Assembly (NCBI GenBank): GCA_029261995.1
Contig: JAJDAF010000030.1
Location: 1-64,000, forward strand
Source of the DNA: Candidatus Zhuqueibacterota bacterium
Lineage (GTDB): Bacteria; Zhuqueibacterota; Zhuqueibacteria; Oceanimicrobiales; Oceanimicrobiaceae
Length of the DNA: 64,000 bases
Direction of reading: 5' to 3'
Shown here piece after piece: positions 43,679-52,200 of this stretch. Position numbers and translations under genes: made by a program. Position 1 is the first letter of the stretch; each line of letters starts with the position of its first letter. The notes below the pieces were generated by a model that had not been told where the DNA came from, did not search any database, and was given only the letters and a program-made list of their open reading frames with translations.

Positions 43679-44818
43679 CTATACGCGTTCGATGATGGTT
43701 GCGATGCCCTGGCCGCCGCCGATGCACATGGTGGCGAGGCCGGTTTTGGCCTTTTGCTGCTCCATCACGTTGACCAGCGTGGTCAGGATGCGTGCGCCGG
43801 AACACCCGAGCGGATGCCCAATCGCGATGGCGCCGCCGTTGAGATTAATCTTCTCCTTGGGCCAGCCAGCCTTCTCAATCACGTAGAGCGATTGTGCGGC
43901 AAACGCTTCATTGAGTTCAATCACGTCGATATCTTTGATGGTTAAATTTGCCCTTGCCAGCGCCTTTTCAGTGGCCGGAATCGGCCCCATGCCCATGCGG
44001 GTCCAATCGACGCCGGCGATGGCGCGCGAGACAATCCGGGCGCGCGGCTTGAGATCCAGTTTGAGCGCCATCTCGTTGCTCATCAGGAGCACGGCAGCCG
44101 CGCCGAATGAAATTGGACTGCTGGTGGCTGCCGTGACTGTGCCATCGGCAAGGAAGGCTGGTTTGAGGGATTTGATCTTTTCCAGGTCAGGTTCACGCGG
44201 ACCTTCATCTCGATCGACTGTAGAGCCGTTGGCCTGGATTGCCATCACTTCTTTTTCAAAACGGCCATCCTTCCATGCTGCCAGTGCTTTCTTGTGTGAA
44301 TCGACGGCAAACTGCTCCTGCGACTCACGACTAATCTTGCCGTCCCGCGCCAGGTTCTCCGCCGTTTCGCCCATCCCGATGTAGAATTTCATCTCTGCAA
44401 GTTTGGGATGAAAGCTGGGATTGAATCCGCCCATGGGGATGGCGAACATGTCCTCAACACCGCCTGCGACGCCAGCATCGATATCCCCGGCGAGAATAGC
44501 CTGATCAACCTGATGTACGGCATCCATGGATGAGCCGCAGAACCGGTTCACAACTTTGGCCCCGGCCGTTTCAGGAATACCGGCCAGCAGACCAACGCCG
44601 CGCGCGATCAGCATACCCTGAGTCGACTCCGGGAAGGCACACCCCCAAACGATATCTTCCACCTTTTCTTTGGAAAACTTGGGATTGCGTTCGAGCAGGC
44701 CTGTGACCACCTGGCCGGACAATTCATCCGCACGAGTGCCAACCAACTTGCCGTTCTTCACACCGATGGGGCTGCGAACAGCATCGACGATAACCGTAAA
44801 TCTATCCTTGTTTGACAT
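43679..44818 (-). CDS. fadA: Acetyl-CoA C-acyltransferase (3-ketoacyl-CoA thiolase)
   Basis: The 379-residue thiolase of the FadA group has the active cysteine in NRFCGSSMDAVHQ, the histidine in GGAIAIGHPLGCSGAR and CIGGGQG at the C-terminus. It cleaves 3-ketoacyl-CoA in the last step of beta-oxidation. It lies between fadE and fadN with gaps of 33 and 9 bases. Confidence 0.95.
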   Translation of the reverse strand: MSNKDRFTVIVDAVRSPIGVKNGKLVGTRADELSGQVVTGLLERNPKFSKEKVEDIVWGCAFPESTQGMLIARGVGLLAGIPETAGAKVVNRFCGSSMDAVHQVDQAILAGDIDAGVAGGVEDMFAIPMGGFNPSFHPKLAEMKFYIGMGETAENLARDGKISRESQEQFAVDSHKKALAAWKDGRFEKEVMAIQANGSTVDRDEGPREPDLEKIKSLKPAFLADGTVTAATSSPISFGAAAVLLMSNEMALKLDLKPRARIVSRAIAGVDWTRMGMGPIPATEKALARANLTIKDIDVIELNEAFAAQSLYVIEKAGWPKEKINLNGGAIAIGHPLGCSGARILTTLVNVMEQQKAKTGLATMCIGGGQGIATIIERV

Positions 44819-44851
44819 ATTCAGCTCCTTGATTTAGATGTAAATTCCATG

Positions 44852-46603
44852 TCAGGCAGCATAAAGGTCTTCTGCAATCTCATTCTTGAGAGCAAAAATA
44901 TCTGAATCCAACATCATGTCATTTTGAAATTCAGACCATTTGCGGAGAGCGGTCTTCAGGTAGTCGCCATCCGCGCTGCCGGTAAGCACGTTGCGTGCCT
45001 GGCTCGCAATTCTGGCAACGCCCTCGGCGCACAGCGTCCGCACCACGGGCAGCCATTCATTTCTGACCGACGCATCTTCTTGCTGAGAAAAGCGCGACAG
45101 CGAACTGCTGAGGACGTAGATATCAGTGAAAATGTCGCTGAGGGCAGCGCCCACCATTTGTCGATTGGTCAGGTCCTGCCCGAAAGTACTGATCGCCATA
45201 TCAAATGCGTATACAGCCAACCGACGTGCGTTTTCAACGGCGTGCTTCTCCGCTGCGAGCAGATCGTCGGCCGTAGCCGCAGGTGGGCCGGGCAAGTCGC
45301 CGTCCCGGTGAATTTCTTTGGTTGATTCGCGAATTGGCAGGTCTTCCAACAACGCCTTTTTGAGAAAGTAGCCGGCGATGATCTGACGATTGATCTCGTT
45401 CGACCCTTCCCAAATCCGGTCGATGCGGGTGTCTCGCACCGCCCCGGCCATGGGGTATTCCTCAATAAATCCATTGCCGCCGAAGATTTGCAGGCCCATG
45501 TCTGCCACGGCAGCCATGGCCTCGCTACCGAAAACTTTGACCATGCTCGCCTCGATCGCGTACTGCTCGATCGCCGCCGCAACCTGGCGATTGTAGTCGG
45601 GGGCGCCGTGTGGAATCGCCGCAATGGCCTCATCGATCAGACCGATGGTTCGGTAGACGATGGAGTCAAGCGCGAATATGTCCACGACCATGTCCGCGAA
45701 ATAGCCTTTCAGCATCTCGAAATTGCGAATGGGCTGGCCGAATTGCCTGCGTTCGCTGGCGTATTGCAACGCTTCAGCCATCACCACCTTGCATCCACCC
45801 AAAGCTGCGGCGCCGAGCTTGAACCTGCCAATATTGAGAGAATTGAAGGCGACAGCGGCGCCACCGCCAACTTTGCCCAGCATATTCTCGACCGGTACTT
45901 TAGCGTCTTCCAGGTAGACGGAACAGGTCGATGAACCCTTGACCCCCATCTTCTTTTCTTCAGGCCCAATGGAAAGGCCAGGCGAATCGCGGTCGACCAA
46001 AAACGCCGTGAAATTGCCATCGACATTGGCAAACGTTGTGAAAAGCTGAGCCCACTCGGCGTTGGTGATAAACTGTTTCGTGCCGTTCAGGATGTAGTAT
46101 TTGCCATCCTCCGACAGTTGGGCCGTGGTCTTGGCGGAAGTCGCATCAGAGCCTGCATCCGGTTCAGTCAGGGCGTAGGCCGCGACCCATTCCGCCGATC
46201 CGAGCTTGGGCAAATACTTCTTCTTTTGTGCATCCGTGCCGAAGAATACCGTCGGCAGTGTTCCGATGCCCGTGTGCGCGCCAAATGTGGTGGCGAAGGA
46301 TGCGCACATCCCGGCGGAAAGGTTTTCGACGACAATGGCAGAGGTCACTTTACCGAGCCCCATGCCATCATACTCTTCCGGAATGTCAACGCTGAGCAAC
46401 CCCATTTCGCCACATTCGCGCAAAAGCTCGAGCGAGAGATCCTTGTTGTATTTCTCTATTTCTTGCTTGTTGGGTCGAATGCGTTCGCGAGCAAACTCTT
46501 CAACAGTCTTCCCGATTTCCTGCTGTTCTTCTGAGAATTTCTCGCGCGTGAAGGTAGGTTGTGTACAAACAGGTGTGGTGAGAAAAGAACCTCCAGTTTT
46601 CAT
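44852..46603 (-). CDS. fadE: Acyl-CoA dehydrogenase, FadE/VLCAD-like long form
   Basis: The 583-residue acyl-CoA dehydrogenase has the usual roughly 390-residue core (AYALTEPDAGSDATSAKTT, QFITNAEWAQ, catalytic region RIWEGSNEINRQ). A helical C-terminal extension of about 180 residues follows, as in Bacillus FadE and mammalian VLCAD. It makes 2-enoyl-CoA for FadN. AGAGGTGA precedes the ATG. It is the first gene of the operon; the three lengths 583/379/781 parallel Bacillus FadE/FadA/FadN. Confidence 0.93.
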   Translation of the reverse strand: MKTGGSFLTTPVCTQPTFTREKFSEEQQEIGKTVEEFARERIRPNKQEIEKYNKDLSLELLRECGEMGLLSVDIPEEYDGMGLGKVTSAIVVENLSAGMCASFATTFGAHTGIGTLPTVFFGTDAQKKKYLPKLGSAEWVAAYALTEPDAGSDATSAKTTAQLSEDGKYYILNGTKQFITNAEWAQLFTTFANVDGNFTAFLVDRDSPGLSIGPEEKKMGVKGSSTCSVYLEDAKVPVENMLGKVGGGAAVAFNSLNIGRFKLGAAALGGCKVVMAEALQYASERRQFGQPIRNFEMLKGYFADMVVDIFALDSIVYRTIGLIDEAIAAIPHGAPDYNRQVAAAIEQYAIEASMVKVFGSEAMAAVADMGLQIFGGNGFIEEYPMAGAVRDTRIDRIWEGSNEINRQIIAGYFLKKALLEDLPIRESTKEIHRDGDLPGPPAATADDLLAAEKHAVENARRLAVYAFDMAISTFGQDLTNRQMVGAALSDIFTDIYVLSSSLSRFSQQEDASVRNEWLPVVRTLCAEGVARIASQARNVLTGSADGDYLKTALRKWSEFQNDMMLDSDIFALKNEIAEDLYAA

Positions 46604-46696
46604 AGCATCACCTCTCGTCTAAGTCCATTTTAACCGGTGATCTAAACAAACGATGAGATTTGATTAGTCCCTGAGATTGATTAGGCCCAATAAAAA

Positions 46697-46722
46697 AGAG
46701 GGAGTTCATCAGAACTCCCTCT
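46697..46722 (-). terminator. Rho-independent terminator downstream of isocitrate-dehydrogenase-family gene
   Basis: Perfect 11-bp stem AGAGGGAGTTC/GAACTCCCTCT with a 4-base loop, followed on the minus strand by TTTTTATTGGG (the arm ends in T). It is 160 bases after the gene's stop codon and upstream of fadE. Confidence 0.92.
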
Positions 46723-46882
46723 ATCTTGAATTACGTGAATATTTTGCCCAGAGAAAAAACGAATCTGGTGCTCCAGTTTCTCTCTGGCGCCGGCGACTGA
46801 ACCAGCCAAAGCAACTCGTGCACGGGCCCGGGTTCCGGTTCCGCGTCCACTTCGCGTGCGGCCTTGCCAGCAGCTCGTCGCG

Positions 46883-48079
46883 TTATTTCTGGAAACCGTG
46901 CCACTTTGCCTCAAGCTCGGGATTCTGAATCGTGGCCATGATGTAATCAGCGTAATCTTTGCCGGTAGCACCGTTGTCTCGGCCGGTGAGAACAACCTTC
47001 TTCTCGAGTTGACCACAGATGTCGAGCGCTTTTTCCATCTTGTCGGCGCGGTTTTCAAATCCGATGTGTCGAACAAGCATGCCGGCGGCTCTTATCATGC
47101 TGGCCGGGTCAGCGTACTGAGCACGGCCTTCGTCAACCATGCGCGGCGCACTGCCGTGGATGGCCTCGAACATGGCAAAACGTTTGCCGATATTTGCGCT
47201 GCCCGCGGTACCGACGCCGCCCTGAAACTCAGCCGCTTCATCAGTGAGAATGTCACCATACAGGTTGGGAAGCGCCATAACCCGGAACTGCGTGCGGCGC
47301 TTTGGGTCAATCAGTTTCGCGGTCATGATATCGATGTACCAGTCATCACACTCAATGTTCGGATACTCTTTGGCGATGCGATAGCCGATGTCCAGAAACT
47401 TGCCATCCGTGGTCTTGACAACATTTGCTTTGGTGACCAAAGTGACTTTGGGGATGTTGTTCTTTGCGGCGTACTCGAACGCCAGGCGGATTAAACGCTC
47501 ACTCCCAGGCGTCGTAGTCACGGTGAAATCTATGGCAAGGTCGTCCGACACGTTCACGCCGTTGCTGCCCAGAGCATAGGCGCCCTCCGTGTTCTCCCGA
47601 AAAAACATCCAGTCCAGGCCTTCGCTGGGGACCTTTACTGGCCGGACATTCGCGAACAGTTCCAACTCTTTACGCATAGCGACATTCGCGCTCTCGACGT
47701 TTGGCCAGGGGTCGCCTTTTCTTGGCGTCGTGGTCGGGCCTTTCAGGGTAACGTGACATTTTTTGATTTCCTCGAGCACATCATCCGGAATCGCTTTGCC
47801 GACCGCGGCACGGTTCTCGATAGTCAGGCCTTCAATCACTCGAATCTCAACTTTGCCAGAAGCAACCTCATCCTTGAGCATGAACTCGAGCACACGCTGC
47901 GATTCAGCGGCGATAAAAGGTCCAATACCATCTCCGCCGATGACACCGATGATAATTGGATTAAGTGTTGCGTAGTCCATCCATTCTGTATCTTGCTTCA
48001 TTCGTTCGACACGTTGCAGTTGTTCCTGGATCAATGCTGCAAAATGTTGCTGCGACGTGGCTGCATCTGCAGAAGACAT
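46883..48079 (-). CDS. Isocitrate/isopropylmalate dehydrogenase family protein, probably isocitrate dehydrogenase
   Basis: The 398-residue decarboxylating dehydrogenase has GVIGGDGIGP at the N-terminus, the substrate-binding SANVAMRKELELFANVRPV, RENTEGAY and the metal-site NLYGDILTDEAAE with HGSAP near the C-terminus. RENTEG favours isocitrate over isopropylmalate. The nucleotide specificity is not certain, probably NAD. The ATG at 48079 has AGGAGC five bases upstream. It is a single-gene unit with its own terminator. Confidence 0.85.
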   Translation of the reverse strand: MSSADAATSQQHFAALIQEQLQRVERMKQDTEWMDYATLNPIIIGVIGGDGIGPFIAAESQRVLEFMLKDEVASGKVEIRVIEGLTIENRAAVGKAIPDDVLEEIKKCHVTLKGPTTTPRKGDPWPNVESANVAMRKELELFANVRPVKVPSEGLDWMFFRENTEGAYALGSNGVNVSDDLAIDFTVTTTPGSERLIRLAFEYAAKNNIPKVTLVTKANVVKTTDGKFLDIGYRIAKEYPNIECDDWYIDIMTAKLIDPKRRTQFRVMALPNLYGDILTDEAAEFQGGVGTAGSANIGKRFAMFEAIHGSAPRMVDEGRAQYADPASMIRAAGMLVRHIGFENRADKMEKALDICGQLEKKVVLTGRDNGATGKDYADYIMATIQNPELEAKWHGFQK

Positions 48080-48320
48080 AAGTGCTCCTTTACTCCCAAC
48101 CAAGGGTTATATTTGTGATATAGTGAATTTTGCATGAAGAGAAGACGTGCGGAATTACGCTGTTTAGCATCCTTGCGTCTAATCTAAATTAATATAGTAT
48201 TTCCGGTATGATTATCAAGCGAAAATTCCGTCATAGAACCATGTTGCGACTCTAGAAATGGCAGGGAAAAATCGTGGACAAAACCACACTCTGAGAAGCA
48301 TCGCGAGAAACAAATAGCGC

Positions 48321-48349
48321 TTGCATTTGTTTCCCGTTTTTAATAATCT
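48321..48349 (+). promoter_or_regulatory. Promoter upstream of yqeC
   Basis: TTGCAT (48321-48326) and TAATCT (48344-48349), 17 bp apart, about 48 bases before the yqeC ATG. Confidence 0.55.
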
Positions 48350-48397
48350 AACAATCTTCACGGATTACAAATTTCTCAAACCGAACAAGAACACAGA

Positions 48398-49162
48398 ATG
48401 CAGTTTGCGTCTCTTATTGCACCGGAAGTATCTCTTTTCCAAAAGCACGTCGTCGCAATTATAGGAGGTGGAGGCAAATCGACTCTGATGCACAGACTGG
48501 CGAAAGAGCTGAAACTCCGAAATTTTCAAGTCGCAATCACTTCAACCACCAAATTTCAGGTCGCTTCTGGTGTTGAAGTTATTCTCCAGGCGGACTGCTC
48601 AGACTATCTTGCCGAGGCGGAAGGTATGCTGCAAAAGAACGGTGTCGTCGCAGTAGCAAGAGATTCCTATTCCGAGAAGAATCGCCTGCTTGGCGTGACC
48701 CGCCAGGCAATAGTTGAGTTACGCCGAGTAGCTGATGTCGTGCTGATTGAGGCTGACGGCTCAAGGCAGAGACCGTTGAAGACCCATAAGGAATATGAAC
48801 CGGTGGTCCCTCCGGAGACCACATCTGCTATTATTATTTGTGGAGCCGAGGCAGTCGGCAGACCGTTGGATGACAGGAACGTACACCGGGCGGAGCTGTT
48901 CGCCACGAAGTGGGATATCGCACTGGGAACCCAGGTGACGCCAGCCATAGCGGCGCGGGAACTCCTGTCACCCTACAGCTACTTGAAGAATATTCCCATC
49001 CACGCACATATCGCATATTATATTAACAAAGCGGACAGAAATCCCATCGGGGCGAGGCTCTTAGCCGAGAATCTCAAGAAAAGGTGCAACCACCCTGTAT
49101 TCTACGGAAGCCTTAAGAAAAATCAACTGCAAAGGACCATGCTGAATTCAACACGGAGCTGA
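48398..49162 (+). CDS. yqeC: YqeC family selenium-dependent hydroxylase accessory protein
   Basis: The 254-residue P-loop protein has IIGGGGKSTLMHRLAKEL (Walker A-like, residues 21-38), STTKF and VLIEADGSRQRPLKTHKEYEPVVP. These are hallmark stretches of YqeC, a protein thought to help mature the selenium-containing cofactor of molybdenum hydroxylases. Its usual neighbours (yqeB, mocA, xdhC, selD) are absent here. The large Mo-hydroxylase of this window lies 43 kb away. It shares a strand with, and is 39 bases before, the next gene. Confidence 0.85.
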   Translation: MQFASLIAPEVSLFQKHVVAIIGGGGKSTLMHRLAKELKLRNFQVAITSTTKFQVASGVEVILQADCSDYLAEAEGMLQKNGVVAVARDSYSEKNRLLGVTRQAIVELRRVADVVLIEADGSRQRPLKTHKEYEPVVPPETTSAIIICGAEAVGRPLDDRNVHRAELFATKWDIALGTQVTPAIAARELLSPYSYLKNIPIHAHIAYYINKADRNPIGARLLAENLKKRCNHPVFYGSLKKNQLQRTMLNSTRS

Positions 49163-49201
49163 CAACATCGGGGTCAAGCAGAAATCCCTTGAGAAGACGC
49201 G

Positions 49202-52200
49202 TTGTTTAGATTTGCCCAAAAAGAACATCTGATTGTTCCCGCCCATATTGACCATCTCCCGAGCCTGCGTGATTTCGTCACCCAGATAGGGTCCAAATAT
49301 GGTTACAGCAAAAAGCTGGTCAACGCTTTTAAGATAGCGATTGACGAGGCGGCCACCAACATCATCAAGCACGCCTACGAGGGTGAAGGCTACATTACAA
49401 TCCAGGCCATCATCCGCCGCAAAAGCCTGACCATCAACATGATCGACCAGGGCGCTTTTTTTGACCCCAAGTGGGCGAAAGCGCCGGACCTCAAAGACAC
49501 CGCCAGCCAGAGAGAAAAAGTTGGGCTTGGCATCTTCATGATGCGCAAGCTCATGGACGAAATCGGCTATCAGAAGACCCAGGCCGGCAACGAACTCAGT
49601 CTCACCAAACACGACAAGTACCGCAGGAAGCCGTTCAGCCTGGGTTATCTGTGGAGCCTTCCGCCAGCTCTCCGCGTTCGTTATTTCATCAACGCAATCA
49701 TTCTGGTGACGCTGGCGAATGCTGGCGCGTTCTCCTACCTCTATTTTGAAGCGGACCGCCGAGTGACGGCCGCCATTGTTGAATCCGGACGAAAAACCGC
49801 CAAACGCCTCGGCAACCGTCTGAGTTTTGACCCGGGTAAGATCAACGGCCCAAACGCCGAATCCGAAATCAACAGCATCATACTGCCCGAGTACCGGGAA
49901 AACATCCTGGAGCTGCACAGCATCACACTGGAAGACACGCTTGGGCGCGTGGCCTGGTCGACGGTCCACACAGATATCGATTCTCTGTTTCTCAGACCCG
50001 GCCTGGTCTCGACCCTGGCCACGGGAGCGCTCGAATTCTATCTGCAAGACAGTGTCCGGGTGCTGGAAATTGAGCGCATCCTGACCTTCGACCAGGACAG
50101 CTCTTCGTTGTCTAAGGTGCATGTTTTTCTCTCCGGTGAGCACATCAACAATGAGATTGATCTCAAAAGGCTCTACTATCTCAAGCTGGCGGCTGCGGCT
50201 CTGGGCGCCAGCTACATCTTGCTCGCCCTGTTGAGCTACATTATCACCCGACCCATCAGGAAACTGGCGGAATGGATCAAAGCGACCCGCCAGGGTGAAA
50301 TCCGAACAGACCTTGACATCGATGGCTCGTCGGAACTCGGAGAAATCGCCCAGGCGTTTACGGAAATCACGCAACGCTTCAACGAATCCCAAAAGCACCT
50401 GGAGCACCGGGAGCGTTTTGAGAAAGAAATCCATCTTGCGAAGGGGATTCAAAGCTCCCTCCTGCCTTCCGCAATTCCGGTGCTGGAAAAGGTCGCGCTG
50501 GCCGCCCACTACGAGGCCGCGATCGAAGTTAGCGGCGACTACTACGACTTCATCGAGATTGATAAAGACCACCTGGGCATCATCATAGCCGATGTTTCCG
50601 GCAAGGGTGTGCCCGGCTCCATGGTTATGACCATGATTCGAACCGCCCTGAAAACAGAAGCGCGCGGTATCCTGGATGCCGCCGAAGTTCTGACCCGGGT
50701 GCACGAATTTGTAGCGGATGACATGAAGTATGGCATGTTCGTCACCATGTTCTACGTGATTCTCGACAAGCAGGCCTGCACCATCAACTTTGCCAGTGCC
50801 GGCCACACGCCACTGTTGCTGCATCGCGCCTGCACCGGCAAGACGTTCTATCTAAACCCCATCGGCTGCCCGGTTGGCATCGCCCTGGCAAAAGCCGACT
50901 TCTTCAAAAACAACATCGAATCCGAAACCGTTCAGTTGGATGCTGACGACACTCTCCTGCTCTACACCGACGGCATTACCGAGGCCAGGAACCCGAAAAA
51001 CGGTAGTTACGGCGAGGGACGCCTGCTTAATCAGGTTAGGAAGCACCAAGGGTTAAGACTGGAGCCGTTTCTTGAAAAAATCAAGAACAGTCTCTACTCA
51101 TTTCGCGAGGATAGCCCGCAGCATGATGATATCACCATGGTGGCTATCCGCCGCAAGGCTGCAACGGATGAAGAAACGGCGCAGCCCATCGTGCTTGACG
51201 AAGATCTTTCTGTAGAAACCAAATTTCTCAGCATTGAAGATACAACGAAGATTCTCGATGTGGTGTCGCGCCACCCTGAGTTTGACGCAGAGCAAATCTC
51301 AGAGGAACTCAACCGGCCACGCTACAAGAATGCGGAAATCGCGGAAGGCAAAATCGAGTCTGAGCTGATTCGCCAGAAGCTGGACACGGTGGAGTTGCGC
51401 AACCGGCACGCCAGACTGTGCGAAGAGAACCAAAGGAATGCGAACCCACCCGGGACACCGCGGTTGACACTTTCCGGCAACGTCAGACTGCACAAAAGGC
51501 CAACGGTGAAATCCGTCGCCGCCGGACTGCTGAAGGCGCCGGAAGACCCGCCACCCTCTGAAAACCGGGAGCAGCCTCGACTGCCTCAGACGCCTCAGGA
51601 AATCCTCGACTACGCGCCGAACATTGAATCCGATTTCGTCTTCGGTACTTTCATTGACGACCTGCTAAGAGCGACTCCCGAGTTTGAGAAGCTTGACATT
51701 AGCGACGACGTCCCGATTTGGGAAGACCGGCAGACCCTGGCCCTCCCGGCTCCTGTAGAGGAAGAGCAGGAACCAGCCGATGAACCGGAGCAAAAACTCG
51801 AGACCACGGATAGCCCGGAATCACAGCCGACACAACTGACGGAAACGGAGGAGGACGAGCAAGCCCGGCAATCTGACATCGACGACGAGTTTGCAGCCAG
51901 CCTGTTTGCTGACGACATTTCCGACGCGCTGGTCGATGCGATTCTCGGCAACATCGATGACATCGAAACGGCGGCGGAACCCGAAGTCGCAACCACGCCC
52001 AAAGCAGACTTATCACAGCCGCCAACGACTCCGAAGGCGGAAGATACTGCCATGCCCGAATCGCGGCGAGAGGAGCCGTCCGGGCATGGTGACGTCGTCA
52101 GCCCTGACTCCGACCCACCCGCCGAGACAGATGCTCCTGCGCAACCTGCAGCAATGGAAATCGCTGATGAGCCGGATAAGCAAATTGCAGCGGATGTGGC

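Noticed and set aside
49148-50824. Long antisense open frame (558 residues) opposite the signalling gene
   Set aside because: The plus strand carries intact GHKL, HAMP and PP2C motifs; the antisense frame has no known domain and reflects codon bias.
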